Shown: positions 1-11,152, numbered from the stretch's first letter. The stretch is 64,000 nt of DNA from Micrasema longulum (GCA_022494885.1 JAGVSM010005014.1:1-64000); one strand, 5' to 3'. Program-made: numbers and translations. Notes: generated by a model not told the origin, from the letters alone.

Positions 1-755
1 ATTTTTTTTTTAAATATGGCATTCTTTTTGCAAACGTCAAACTCCGGTCTTCTCACCAACAGAGTGGTGTACTAATGTAGGAATACGATTTTTAAAAATG
101 TTTTGTATTTAATATTATTTTAGTGTAAAAATGGGTAGAAATTATAAGGAATTTAAGGAAAGAATCTGATTGAGATCCACAAAAAATAAATGTTGTTTGT
201 AAACATTCAAAAACAAACTTTTTTATACACAAAAAAACAACATCTTTTCATTTTTTTCAAAAGATCTATATTTCTCTGAAAACCGCACGTAAATCGGTTA
301 AGCCGTTTAGAAGGAGTGGTGTACTAATGTAGGAATACGATTTTTTTTAAATGTACTGAATTTAATATTGTTTTAGTGTTATAAAAAATCCAGTATAAAG
401 AAAAGAATGGGTAGAAATTATAAGGAATTTAAGGGAAGAATCTGATTGAGATCCACAAAACACAAATGCTGTTTGTAAACATTCAAAAACAAACTTTTTT
501 TATACACAAAAAACCTACATCTTTCCATTTTTTTGTAAATGCATTCTCCTCGAATGCAACCCTGGTAGATCGATGAATAAAACATTTAAGCTCCTTACAT
601 CTCTTTTAGATATTAGATTGAAGATTTTAATATCTACGAACACGCACAGCGCAAAGATCTATATTTTTCTGAAAACCGCACGTAAATCGGTTAAGCCGTT
701 TAGAAGGAGTTCAGTGACATCATACGTACATAGGAATTATATATGTATATAAAGA
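1..755 (-). mobile_element. Helitron-like repeat, two partial copies in tandem
   Basis: The segment holds two overlapping copies of a repeat that recurs at 1862, 20880 and 55046. The first copy (1 to about 318) lost an internal piece and runs into the second (about 318-755) at a shared 'ggagtggtgtactaatg' junction. The minus-strand 5' end is TC at 755-754, preceded by A, as in the other copies. The TC start and the CTAG end seen at 1862 suit a non-autonomous Helitron. That class is inferred from the ends alone. No Rep/helicase coding was seen. Confidence 0.5.
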
Positions 756-933
756 TTAACAATGTATTCCTTAGCGCGAAAACCCGTGCCTAGGAATACA
801 TTTTACAATTTTAGTTTAGTTACATTTAATATTTTTTTACAGAACGAATAGTTCTAGAAGAGATTAAGAATACACTCTCAATACTTGCAGTTGGATTAAA
901 GAACGTCGGATTAGAATGAAATTCAGTACTTAC
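756..933. other. intron downstream of the second exon
   Basis: AT-rich sequence between the Helitron-like repeat and the exon donor. On the minus strand the intron opens with GTAAGT at 933-928. Nothing else is recognised. Confidence 0.6.
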
Positions 934-1104
934 CGTTGGATCCGGCCGTGTAAGCCTGCGGCCTGTGGTGAGGCTGGTGATGTGGCTGATGCTGCTGGTG
1001 TGGCTGATGGTGGTGGGGGGCGCTCAGGAGGTTATGCAGCAAGGCCTTGGGCAGCGAGGGCCCTCCTCCGTTGGACTTCTGCGCCAGCGGCAGCACCGTG
1101 TCTA
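934..1104 (-). CDS. internal coding exon (second exon seen) of a putative transcriptional regulator
   Basis: The exon has 171 bases. It is bounded on the minus strand by an acceptor (TTCTGTTGCAG ending at 1105) and a donor (AACG then GTAAGT from 933). It starts with two bases that complete a codon begun by the exon ending at 51752 (T plus TA gives Leu). It then reads 56 codons and leaves one base over, so both its boundaries split the codon after its first base. The peptide begins DTVLPLAQKS, then has PSLPKALLHNLL, then a stretch rich in His, Gln and Pro, ending AYTAGSN. Local GC is far above the flanks. The low-complexity His/Gln/Pro tract is typical of insect transcription factors, but no DNA-binding domain is present. 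The gene must continue past the left edge. The splice sites and frame are seen directly. Joining it to the upstream exon is inference, though a strong one. Confidence 0.8.
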
Positions 1105-1383
1105 CTGCAACAGAACGAGATTTCTTTAGCCTTGGGGAAAATCCGGATCGAAGGACCAAAATAATATAATACTTTAATGGGAGAAAGTCATTAGTTATCT
1201 GAGAAGTTGGATTAATCCGGCTCAATGGATCAAAATTTGACTTTAATTAGGGAAAGCAATGATTTATTTGAGAAGTTGAATTTATCCTGCTTAAAATATT
1301 AAAAGGTAATACGTTTTTTTTTTGTCATAGATATGTATTTGTATGAATAAAATAAAATAATTAATGTATATTTATTTTAGATA

Positions 1384-1809
1384 ATAAGGAAGTTCAGTGG
1401 TTTTCATTTTTTTTTATTTGTTAATAGACTATTAAACTAAGCCACTTTTTTTTTCATTTTTTTAATATTGTATTATCAGCGCAACGATTTTTTAAAGTTT
1501 TGTATTTCTGAAATAACTCCGCGTGTGACGTCAGCGGTTCATTTCAGCTTATTCTCATTCAGTTCTTCCCATTGGTCCAGAAACGGCAAGCAGACCAGAA
1601 ATCTTCCATAGCTCTCATATCATAGGTTGATTCATATGAATCAGTGACGTCGTTCAAAGTAAGGCATTTTTATTTAAAATATTTTTATTATATTTTATTT
1701 ATTTTATACATTTTCAAGAAACTTTGCGGTAAAATTTAATGCTCTAATTTTTACCCCGCGCAAGAAAACATCTTTGTATCCAATTTCCCGTAGGGCTGAA
1801 GTTCCTCAT
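1384..1809 (+). mobile_element. MITE of the CRE-bearing family, copy 1
   Basis: The terminal inverted repeats are ATAAGGAAGTTCAG at the left and CTGAAGTTCCTCAT at the right. The left flank is TA. The right flank has drifted to TG. The copy carries a full TGACGTCA at 1526-1533 and TGACGTC at 1645-1651. A TA target site and short inverted ends suit a Tc1/mariner-mobilised MITE. No coding capacity was seen. Confidence 0.65.
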
Positions 1810-1861
1810 TGTCCGAGATTCATTTTGTTATTTTGTATATAAAAAAAAATTATATAAAAAA

Positions 1862-2452
1862 CTAGCGGACCCGACAGACGTTGTCCTGCCCGAACGTTGG
1901 CTTGCCTGCTATCATCTTGGAAAAATACTTTTCATGTAGGTACTTGTTTGTGATTAAATTCCAAAACTAAAAATTGTTGATATTCAAAAAATATTGAATT
2001 TAAGTAGGTACTTGTTTATGGTTGAATTCCAAAACATAATTTTTTTTTTCGAATATGGCATTCTTTTTGCAAACGTCAAACTCCGGTCGTCTCACCAACA
2101 AAGTGGTGCACTTATGTAGGAATACGATTTTAAAAATGTATTGAACCTAAGGAATTTAAGGAAATAATCTGATTGAGATTCACAAAAAACAAATGCTGTT
2201 TGTAAATATTCAAAAACAAACTTCTTTTACACACAAAAAAACAACATTTTTCCTTTTTTTTGCAACCCTGGTAGATCGACGAATAAAACATTTATGCTCC
2301 TATTTTTTTTTGCATATTCGATTGAAGATTTTAATATCTACGAACACGCGCAGCTTAAAGCTCTATATTTTTCTGAAAACCGCACGTAAATCGGTTAAGC
2401 CGTTTAGGAGTACGGTGACATCATACGTACAGAGGAATTATATATATAAAGA
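1862..2452 (-). mobile_element. Helitron-like repeat, most complete copy
   Basis: On the minus strand it runs from 5' TC (2452-2451, preceded by A) to 3' CTAG (1865-1862, followed by T). That is the A-TC...CTRR-T arrangement expected of Helitrons. The CTAG end adjoins the strongly conserved block GCGGACCCGACAGACG. It is about 590 bp with no open coding, so non-autonomous. The class is inferred from its ends. An unclassified LINE tail is the alternative. Confidence 0.5.
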
Positions 2453-2695
2453 TAATTGTTATAATTTCAGATTCTTCCTGATGACACACTATATAGATGC
2501 TTGTTTATGACGAAAACCGTCGCTAACCCATAACACGATGCGATAGACCCAGCATTCATAATCTCTTTTGGCAACTGATTAAACATCGTTATTCTGAACA
2601 CGGAGAAAGTGTTATTAAGTTTGAAGTATCGGTCCCGAAGGACCAAATTATTGCTTTACTCCCGAGGAATTGTAATCTACAACAACAACAACAAA

Positions 2696-3593
2696 CCATC
2701 ACGCCGTTTCCCCGTAGGGGTAGGCAGAGAGGATAGAACGCCATAACACTCTATCTTGGCATACAGACCTCGCTTCCTCTACATTCATACATCTTCTCAT
2801 GCACGCACGCCGATTATTCCTACTTTTAACATGTCCATCTTCCAGTATTTGATGGACTTGATCGTGCCATGTCTTTCTCGGTCTTCCCTCGTTTTCTGCA
2901 TCCATCAACATTTGCATCGTAGATCCTTTTAGCCGTTCTTTCGCTGTCCATTCGCTCTACATGTCCAAACCAACGCAGCACTCCTTTCTTAATTCTGTCA
3001 ATAATGCATGTCTCAGCCTTACACACTTCACGGATCTCGACATTTGTGCACCTATCATACATCGTTTTACCACACATTCGCCCGAGAGATCGCATTTCGA
3101 CGGCGTTCAACCTACTTTCATCATTATTTTTCCAATTCCATAATTCGCTCCCATACATTAGAGCTGGAACTAGAACTCCGTTGTGAACTGCTAGTTTAGC
3201 CTCCTGCGATAAACATTTGTTTGCCAAAGTAGATTTTAGTGCACCGTTCACCCTGTTCCCGGCACTCACCCTCCTTTCAATATCTTTATCGGTCTTTCCA
3301 TCCCTAGTAAACACACTTCCCAGGTACACAAATTCTTCTACCTGATTCAGAATATCTCCGTTCACGCTGATCTCACATTTAGTTATATTTTCATCCCTTT
3401 CAAAAAGCATCACTTTCGATTTATTAACATTCATAAGCAAATCGCTTTTCTTGCATACCTCGTAGACTTTTGTTACTAAGAATTGAAGGTCTTCTTTGCT
3501 GCTAGCAAGAAGCACGGCATCATCCGCATACAGAAGACAGTTAACAGTTATACCAATCATTTTTGCTCCCGTTCTTAAATTGTAATCTGACAA
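2696..3593 (-). pseudogene. GHVERM-type non-LTR retrotransposon, 5'-truncated reverse transcriptase
   Basis: This is the best copy of the commonest LINE in the window. The minus-strand frame starts within the RT domain: the catalytic motif reads YADDAVLLASS and is followed by LGSVFTRDGK, LVPALMYGSELWN, RRM-like MCGKTMYDR and LRWFGHVERM. A frameshift near 2895 moves the C-terminus (GRPRKTWHDQ, RRACMRRCMN, WRSILSAYPYGE) to another frame, so it is inactive. The N-terminal endonuclease is missing, as expected of truncated target-primed insertions. The 3' end is followed by a short CAA/CAAA tract at about 2681-2695. Clade assignment (RTE-like) is tentative. Confidence 0.85.
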
Positions 3594-3599
3594 CTTGAA

Positions 3600-4880
3600 T
3601 CAATAAATACAATATCCGGCTCGAAGGACCAAACCAATACACTTGGAGAAAAAAATGTAGAAGACTTAAAAAAATATTTGATAACAGAGTCCATCAGTGA
3701 TTGTTTTGTGAATGGTTTATTTTGATGACCCATTATTATGAATTTGTGTTGTCAGAAATGAGTAGTACAATTTTTGGAAATAATGCTTTTTTGTTTACAC
3801 GAAAAAAAGAAGAGAAATGTTATTATTTTAATAATTAATAACTAAGAAAACCATTCTTAAAGGACGTTAGTTCCTTTGTTAACAAAGAAATCGTACATTT
3901 GTTGATTAAATAAAGATTTACAAGGTTTTTCATCTATTGGTAGCATTTAAAATTCAATATCACTTCATGTCAACGATTTTGATAGTATTGCTGCGTCTAT
4001 AATCCATGTAGGCTGATAAAGTGTATTTTATTTATTTAAATCTTAAAGTAGGGCACACATATCATACATATTATTATGTGTGTTCTAATAATAACATTGC
4101 AAATATGTTTAATTTATAAATTGTTTATCACATATGTATTGACCATTATTTTAAATTGTATTAAGTTTACTAATAAAATGTGTACTACATTGACGGCTGT
4201 AGCGCAAAATAATTTTACATCTACTAAAAGACCATGAAAATTGTCGAAGTTAAAACAAAAAGGAGCTCATGATATACTTTTTTATAAATGTTTAAATACG
4301 CCTTTAATTTCCAGATTCACGTTGCTATGATGGAATAACGCGACGCAGGGGCGGAATCAAAAATTACGAAGGTGAAAAGTTTGATTTAAATGGAAAAATA
4401 ACAGCGAAGGTTCAACAAACTCTTAGCCACTGAGGGGTGATTGACACTCGGGAAAATTTTCAGGACGTATTTATCTTAATTGAACGGAATCTCACCCCGA
4501 AAAGGGAAAGTCAAACGAAGAAAACAATATGGGGTTTCTCGACCCCGAGCGGCCTTGAAAGTGAACTTGAAACAGCACGTGTCCCAGCAACCCGGCTCTA
4601 GGGGAGGAAGGGAATTGAGGGAGGGAACAGTTCGGGAGGAGAAAGGAGTGTAAAGGACGCGGACGTTAGGAAGTGGTCCAGGTCAAAGAAAATACAATTT
4701 CCGTTATTTAATGGACGGAGCTCAACAGCTACAGCATACTAAAATCGTCGTACATAACGATATATGATATTGTGAGACATTTTAGTTAGTTTCCTTCAAA
4801 GGCGTTTTAAAATTTTGGTAGACTGAAACATCGCAATGCTTTTTTTACTATTTTCGGAACCAAAAAAGCATACGTCATTT
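3600..4880. other. AT-rich intronic sequence, no gene
   Basis: No supported coding. Around 4330-4700 the sequence is less AT-rich and less repetitive than its surroundings, with blocks such as GGGAGGAAGGGAATTGAGGG. It is a possible conserved non-coding element, but that cannot be judged from one genome. Confidence 0.4.
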
Positions 4881-4974
4881 GAAAAATATTGCTAAATAAG
4901 AGTAAACGCGTCGGTTATTACTCTACATTAAAGACTTCATTGAACACCCAATCATTTATACTCGAACACCGAAA

Positions 4975-5110
4975 ATTATTTTTGAAATTTCCAAGTTCAA
5001 CCATATTACTCAACTGCTTCGGGAATTACACTGGCTACGCGCACCGCAGAGGGCGGAATACAAACACCGTCGGCTTATGTATAAGTCACTACACCACAAC
5101 TCATTATTAA
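4975..5110 (+). pseudogene. CR1/L2-like LINE fragment
   Basis: A short decayed stretch matches the intact frame at 28126-28647. Its nucleotides read across the region LLRELHWLR-PQR-EYK-LMYKSLH with frame breaks. Only about 130 bases are recognisable. Confidence 0.5.
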
Positions 5111-5289
5111 TACAATATAATCACTTTCTAAAGCGCCCTAGAGGCATGCGAGGAAAAGGCGCAATAGAAGTTATCCATAACAATAATAATACGAAATTCA
5201 TAAGAGATTTGAGGAATCTAGACAATAATTCACAAATACACTATTAATTTTATTTTCAAAACAATCAAGATTGAGTTAAACCACATTTT

Positions 5290-5345
5290 TATTTTGGTGA
5301 TCTTATCGGGAATCGAACCTAGAACCCCCTGTGCTTCCAAAACAC
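5290..5345 (-). repeat. tRNA-like B-box fragment
   Basis: The plus strand shows ATCGGGAATCGAACC, the complement of a Pol III B box (GGTTCGATTCCCG). The rest is too decayed to call more than a probable tRNA-derived SINE remnant. Confidence 0.35.
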
Positions 5346-5639
5346 TCGTTATATTTAAACTAAATCTTCATGTTTTGTTTCTACAAGTTATTTTGATATT
5401 CGCAAGCCACATCTATTGATTTTGTGATATAACAGAGCTGAAGCTTCTAAAATCCAACCGATATTTAATCAGAGTTGTATCGCTTGTTAGCAAATGCCTG
5501 AATATGTACATACATACATACATGTGTTTACCTATTAATTTATACAATTCTACCAAACGTTTTTAAAAATTACTAATATGTATTTTCAAATCATCATCAC
5601 GCGATGATGCAAAAGGCACTGCATTTATAAAGCAACGTA

Positions 5640-6400
5640 TGCATCTCAATAATCTGCTAAATAATGGTATGATGGTATGGCGATCGGTCCTACGTTTCAG
5701 GAGCCACTGTAACACTACCCTTCAAACCAATATTTCATGTCCACTACACCGAGTCAGCTGGGGGTTCTCTTTTAAAACTTCAATGGTCTATAATGAAAGC
5801 CTGCTTAGCCATCATTTGCTATACAGCTGGCTGTTGAGCATGAGATATAAATTGTAATATTTGAGGCGATTTATTTTAAGTGGACAAAGGCAAACTTTCA
5901 TGACTCTTGCTGGAGCGTATTGGACATGCTCGACAGAAGCACTCCCGGTTCTTACGGGCTTGTCCCTTTTGGACCAGGAAGTCCAGCGACGATTTGCGAA
6001 TTTCCACTTAAAAAGAAAGCGTCCCTCTGTTATTGGTGAGGTCCGTCTACACTCTACACAAATGAATATCTCAATCAAATGACAAATCGTCTTTACATGC
6101 TCTTCTTGATGCTTCAGATAAAATCCTTTATTTTTTCCCTCAACCTGTCAGCGTTTAAAGTCTTCTTGGGTATCCATCACTGGACTACCCAGTTATTATC
6201 AAGTCATGGTAAATTATTGGAATATTGTTCATACCCCTTCGTGCTGCTGCTGATATCCTAATCAATCTTCGAACATATCCGATGGTCTTAATTTTTTCCC
6301 TTTTCTTTATGAATACTGAATGGAGCTTCTTGCTACTATCCGTGACCCTTTCATAGGTCCTGTCAAACAAACAGATCTGGTAACTTTCAGAAAGAATTCA
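5640..6400 (+). pseudogene. I/R1-like LINE reverse transcriptase C-terminal remnant
   Basis: The clearest part is 5861-6082, where the frame reads AYWTCSTEALPVLTGLSLLD and then EVQRRFANF. This resembles the post-RT segment of I/R1/jockey-type elements (AYRT-ST-AL-VL-G-PLD). The flanking bases are frame-shifted. No catalytic YADD motif is present. Assignment rests on this one motif. Confidence 0.5.
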
Positions 6401-6527
6401 AGGCTTTTAAACAATTATGAAATAATTTATGATAGTTGATAATTGTCAACCAATTTAATCTGTCAGTAAAGAATTCATTTCCTACTTTTCCTCAGTCCAA
6501 TTAACTACATATTATATATACACATAC

Positions 6528-6600
6528 AAACATTTGAATAATTTATATAGCGCCATTTTTGTGAAAACTACCTCAAGGGCGCTGTATTATATAAGTACTT
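6528..6600 (-). repeat. CR1/L2-like LINE 3' end
   Basis: It matches the conserved 3' terminal block of this LINE (AGCGCCCTTGAGGT, then AAATGGCGCT on the element strand), also seen at 13610, 25990, 28740, 30590 and 42250. No coding remains. Confidence 0.6.
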
Positions 6601-7400
6601 TTGGATTACCTTCTGTGGGCAGGAAAATACAAAGGTTACCAGATTACAGAGCTTTCGGGCAGTTTTTCTTGTTCGGCAGGGAACATTTTTTCCTTGTATC
6701 TGGACACCACCAAGGAGACTTGAGTCCTCAGATGCGGCGTGTGGTACTTGGCGGGCAAGCTGTCTTTACTACGAGACGTCGCTACTTATATTCGATCGAT
6801 TATCTTTTTCAGGAATTTTACTAATTCTGGTTCTATTTCACATACAGTACTGTAATTATTAGTACAGAAATTAAAAATGTAAATCAATACGTGTAAAAAA
6901 AAAATGTTTACAAAAAATAGTGGGAACTACAAAGTAAGAAAAAAAAATATTTTTAAAAAACTAAAAATTTTTTCTTCGTGTTTTTATGGAGTTTTATTTT
7001 AATATATTAGAAAAATTTAAGGATTCATCTCTAAGCAGCAAAAAATAAAATACTTTTAACAGTTAGAGGTTTTACGTACGACATATTTCTATGAAGCGAC
7101 TTCAAAGATGAAAATTCATTTCAATAGGATGTAAGGAAGCAATTTGATTTGATGGATGTCGTTCACCCTACGGTCTTTGTTCTGGGAGCACATATAATAT
7201 ACAGCACCAAGAATATATAACTTGTACAAAATCTACGCATAAATTTATTTGCCACATAAACATATATATATATATATATATATTTGTATTTGTGTATGAA
7301 GTTTGACGCTCGAGGCACAGACTATTCAGAAACGAAATATAAATCTGACAAAACTGTTGTTTCTCGGGATATTAACTACTAACTAAATAATATTTTTAAT
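6600..7400. other. AT-rich intron with a short dispersed repeat
   Basis: About 6805-6860 carries TTTCAGGAATTTTAC and TTCTGGTTCTATTTCACA. Related blocks appear at 8500-8545, 36655-36725 and 40160-40225, so this is a low-copy dispersed repeat of unknown class. A (TA)n run lies at 7262-7285. Confidence 0.4.
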
Positions 7401-7410
7401 TTATTTGAAC

Positions 7411-7490
7411 CGGGTTATGGTCCCGTGGTAATGTTGTGGACTCACGGGTCAAAAGACCGAGGTTCAAGTCCCACTTCACCATAGTTGAAT
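7411..7490 (+). repeat. tRNA-derived SINE head
   Basis: It has an A-box-like block (TGGTCCCGTGG), a stem-like ACTCACGGGTC, and a B box GGTTCAAGTCCC at 7461. A second copy lies in the opposite orientation at 54483-54556. It is not a functional tRNA: no acceptor stem closes cleanly. Confidence 0.5.
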
Positions 7491-7574
7491 TTCCATTTTT
7501 CTAGCACAAGCTATTTACGACTTTTGAAATGTTCAGAAGATGTTATAAATTTATTGTATTTTTGCATGCGCATA

Positions 7575-7685
7575 TTTATTATGTATGTATGTGTGTATAT
7601 ATATGTATATGTAAGTATATGTGTGTATATATATATGTATGTATGTGTATATGTATGTATGTAGTATGTATGCTATATATTAAAT
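7575..7685. repeat. TATG/TA microsatellite
   Basis: Interleaved tandem runs of ATGT, GTAT and TA over about 110 bases. Confidence 0.9.
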
Positions 7686-8189
7686 TTTATTTATACATTT
7701 AATGTAAACTGCACTTATTTTTTCTTTTCTTTTTTTTGAGCTATAACTGTTTTTCTATTTCTTCAATATTATTTTTATTTATAGGAAACATATTCGAAAA
7801 CCATATTTGCCGCAACAAATCGGTTTCTTAGAACAGGCATTTGCCCATATAGGAACCGATTGCAACATTAGGCATACTAATATTTCTGGCTTGCCGACCC
7901 TTCATATACTGAGCCTACTCCTAGTACAAGCAGAATTTGCCAGAGTGTTTTTTGTGCCATCTTTGTAACAATGTATGTATAAACTGATAAATAAATTAAT
8001 TAATTAATGGGTAAATAACAAAAATACTAATTAATTTTTTCTAAAAAAGTAATTTTAAAATAAACCTCAATCTGCACCGGATGGTGCATTGGGTAATACA
8101 TTGGTACACTGCGCGTGGCGCATCTCGATCATTTGTTACAACTAACTCTTTCATACCGATAACCATAGAACTAACTATGGTTTTCATTC

Positions 8190-8345
8190 CCCTATGCCCA
8201 GAAGTCTTAGGTCTGCCAACAAAAATATCAGTCTTGATTTCTTTGATAACAAGTTGTCTTCTTTATTAAAGATCACTGATCACTGAATCAAATTCAATTA
8301 TAAATATCTCTATCCCGCTTCCACTCACACCAAGCCCACCAGGTG
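8190..8345 (+). repeat. dispersed repeat, inverted partner at 24540-24690
   Basis: The block GTCTGCCAACAAAAAT through GATAACAAGTTGTCTTCTTT recurs as its reverse complement at about 24600-24690. Both ends of the shared part grade into unrelated sequence. Class unknown. Confidence 0.5.
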
Positions 8346-8399
8346 TCAGCTCTAGGACAAAGATCGCAGTACAAAATCTATAACACCAATATTTCAAGT

Positions 8400-8460
8400 C
8401 TGCTCTGTCAGGAATCGAATCCAGGACATCAAGCATCATATGACGGACTTATGAGCAGAC
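8400..8460 (-). repeat. tRNA-like B-box fragment
   Basis: The complement reads GGATTCGATTCCTGAC, close to a Pol III B box. It is probably the head of a decayed SINE. No full cloverleaf was found. Confidence 0.35.
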
Positions 8461-8736
8461 GGTTTCCTTTTTTAAGATTTTCACCTAAGAGTCACAAACA
8501 CTTGTCCAGGATTCTGGTTTTTTATACGGACATAGAACTTTTTTAAAATCTATATTGAATTAAATTAAAAGAATACTATTGATTATAAATAAGTAAAACA
8601 TATCCATCAATAAAACTAGACATGGAAATATTTCAATTCAATTTGAAAAAAATGTGTTCTTGGTGCAAAATGTAATGTTATTAACCCTTTATAGGACGAC
8701 ACTCGGAACAAAATGGTACATAAATATACAACCAGA

Positions 8737-9115
8737 ATGAGGAAGTTCAGCCCTACGGGAGGTCGGATATTAAAAATGTATTCTTAAGCGCAGTAAAAAT
8801 AAGAGCAATTAAATTTTTTGAAAATGCATGAAAATTATTTTAATAAAAATTAAGCACTTTGAGTGACGTCGCTAGTTCTTCCGAATCAACCAATGATGAG
8901 AGAGTTGTGATCGATTTCCGGTTGACGATAAGTCAACTGACGAATCAGCAGAACTCACTTAGAAGAAGGGGAAGAGAGATTGAGACAATACACGCGAAAC
9001 AATTTAAAAAATACAAAACTTTAAAAAATCATAGCGTTGATAATACAATACATAAAAAAAAATTGACTCATTTTAATGTCTACGAATAAATATTAAAAAA
9101 TCACTGAACTTAAGG
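8737..9115 (-). mobile_element. MITE of the CRE-bearing family, copy 2
   Basis: The left end is ATGAGGAAGTTCAG. The right end near 9100-9115 (ACTGAACTT...TAATTA) is worn. Internal blocks shared with the other copies include the ATTTCCGGTT region and TGACGTC at 8874-8880. Confidence 0.6.
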
Positions 9116-9257
9116 TAATTATTTTCTAATATTTCGGATAAATAATAAGTCTTATATCACAAGAGTATCGTAATAATTTACACTGGTGGATCAGTCTTAC
9201 TCAGCCTTTTCAAATACAGTAGGTTTATTGTCTTAAAAAAGAACATATTTAATTCGA

Positions 9258-9627
9258 ACTTATAATTAGAAATCAAACACTGATTTGAGTCTACTGAACA
9301 CTTTATTTTATTTTAACAAATATAAACATATAAAAATAAAAACTTCGTGACAATTGTTTCGCCTTATTAGGGCTTTTTCAAACGAATGTAAAGATTATTT
9401 GGATTGAATGTCCTTATATAGTTATATAATTCAAGGTACTTAAGTAGAAAATAAAAATAATCTTATCAACATGTACATTAATCATAATTGAGGGAAAAAC
9501 CAAAGGTTAAGGGTGAGGCTAAGTGTTTAATAGGTCACGAAGTTTTTATTTTTATATGTTTATATTTGTAAAAATAAAATAAAGTGTTCAGTAGACTCAA
9601 ATCGGTGTGTGATTTCTAATTATAAGT
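9258..9627. mobile_element. inverted-repeat element with a hammerhead-like motif
   Basis: Two arms of about 93 bp (9258-9350 and 9535-9627) are reverse complements, separated by about 184 bp. The spacer side of the left arm holds a degenerate hammerhead (9344-9386). Inverted copies joined this way are known in Penelope-like elements. That class is inference. Confidence 0.6.
9344..9386 (-). ncRNA. degenerate hammerhead-like motif, AATTG family
   Basis: On the minus strand, stem I is TTCGT/ACGAA, stem II GCC/GGC, then GAAA, a short palindromic CAATTG stem III, and the cleavage triplet GTC. The core reads TTGAAAA where CTGANGA is required, so catalysis is unlikely. Confidence 0.4.
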
Positions 9628-9934
9628 TTTAAATATGGAGTTCTACAAAATAAACACCAAATCAATCAATATTTAATTCGGTTTGCAAGACGTAAATCAA
9701 CACAAAATATGTATCTTATAAAGGGTTAAATGCTTGTATTAGTTAATAAGATGTTGTGAACTAATGTAATATATAATATTATTATTTTTTGTAGATATTT
9801 CCTGATGAATACAGTCGCGAAGATGCTTATTTAGGAATTATATTGATTTGTTCATAATTAAAATCTGGTACAGAGGAATACATAATAATAAAAATACGTA
9901 CATAGTTTTATTCCACTTTTATTTATACATTTTT

Positions 9935-9977
9935 ACCAGTGACCGGGTTTCGTCGTCACCAACATTATCAGACTGGT
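9935..9977 (-). ncRNA. hammerhead ribozyme motif, near-intact
   Basis: Stem I is ACCAGT/ACTGGT with six perfect pairs. The core is CTGATAA (one change from CTGANGA), followed by a short stem II, GAAA, a CCCGG minimal stem III and the GTC cleavage triplet. The G-to-A change in the core should greatly weaken cleavage. Confidence 0.6.
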
Positions 9978-10356
9978 GGGAGACTAAACAAATTTTTATG
10001 CTATATGCAAGTGCAAGCAGGGGTTGTAAATCATGATTGTATATGATTATGGAGATAAAAGTGAATAAGTTAAATAATTAAATTGCTTGCAATTAAATTG
10101 AATTGCCCCGATAAAATAACATAGTTTTAATAAAATTTAAATACATGTAATTCAAATATATTTTTATTATAAAACTTCATAAAATCATATAATTTTCACC
10201 GGTTTTTGTTATATGCATTCAAACAAAACTTGATTTCATACTATTGTTACTTATATTATTTTAATTTAAACTCTTTTATTTCCATAATTATATAAAACAT
10301 GATTTACAACCCCTGCTTGCACTTGTACATAACATAGACATTTGTTTAACCTCCTA

Positions 10357-10397
10357 CCAGTCTGACGATGTCGGTCACGACGAAACCTGGTCACTGG
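10357..10397 (+). ncRNA. hammerhead ribozyme motif, intact core
   Basis: Stem I is CCAGT/ACTGG. The core CTGACGA is complete. Stem II is GTCG/CGAC with loop GTCA and one unpaired T before it. Then come GAAA, a minimal CCTGG stem III and GTC. This layout matches the minimal hammerheads described in Penelope-like retroelements. Confidence 0.7.
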
Positions 10398-10529
10398 AAA
10401 AAAATTATTGATAAAAGTGGAATAAAACTATATACGCATTTTTATCATTATAATTAAAATGCAGTTCCACCAAGAAATGTCAGTAGAAAAACTCAAGAAT
10501 ACTATGCATTTAAACATGTTTTTATTTAA

Positions 10530-10635
10530 GAAATGTATAAATGTGAAAGAGGCTAGGAATTAATGTCGGAATAGACGCGTGTGGCGTTGCACCCTCTCTG
10601 CCTACGAAATGCCGTGATGGTAGTAGTAATTTTAT
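10530..10635 (+). repeat. GHVERM LINE 3' fragment
   Basis: About 100 bases match the C-terminal coding end (KKCINVKEARN...SAY) and the GTGATGG terminus, followed by TAGTAGTAA. Confidence 0.65.
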
Positions 10636-10829
10636 TTTTACGGTAAATTCGTTTTTAATCGGCCTATAGCAGGGTGTGATTAGCCTCAGTGGGCGAATTG
10701 GGGGTGGTTACCTACCCCGGGTTCACATTTCCGGGGGGTAGTTCCTGGATTTAGGAGGCCGCATTAGGAAGGGGGCGCCCACCGCCGGGTCTAGACAGAT
10801 CGATTTACCGGCTTTTCCGAACCTTCGCA

Positions 10830-11152
10830 CTTCCGGAGAAAGGGTGTGGAAATTTTCACGTAAAAAGCGTAATTTTATTTATTTTTAATGCAAAATAAAA
10901 CAAATTCTCGTAGGTGAGTTCTGCTGATTGGTAAAATGGCTTCCCGGAAACTGAAAATCTATCGCGACACATAAGAACGCTGTAATTGATTGGTTGATTC
11001 CAAAGAACTTGTGACGTAATTCAATATAGTTAATTTTGATTTAAAAAAAAAAAAAGAATTTTTCATTCATGTACAATTAAATGTTCTAATTTTTACCGCG
11101 TGTAAGGAAACATTATTTATATCCAATTTTCCATAGTTCTGAACTTCCCCAT
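10830..11152 (+). mobile_element. MITE of the CRE-bearing family, copy 3
   Basis: The right end is CTGAACTTCCCCAT. Internal blocks match copies 1 and 5 (GGCTTCCCGGAAACTG, TTCTAATTTTTACCGCG). The CRE is worn to TGACGTAA at 11012. The left edge is uncertain. Confidence 0.55.

Larger units (their letters stand above)
9882..10495. mobile_element. Penelope-like terminal repeats in inverted arrangement
   Basis: Left arm (9882 to about 10060) and right arm (about 10290-10452) are near-perfect reverse complements. Each carries a hammerhead motif (9935-9977 minus, 10357-10397 plus). The tail after the right motif, with CAGTTCCACCAAGAAATGTC, recurs at 27595. No RT or GIY-YIG coding lies between, so this is a non-autonomous or collapsed copy. 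Confidence 0.6.

Noticed and set aside
1..780. LTR of a retrotransposon
   Set aside because: No TG...CA ends and no primer-binding site. The same sequence elsewhere has TC...CTAG ends.
923..1225. A 100-residue protein starting upstream of the second exon
   Set aside because: The part before 1104 is intron. A clear acceptor ends at 1105 and the conserved composition starts there.
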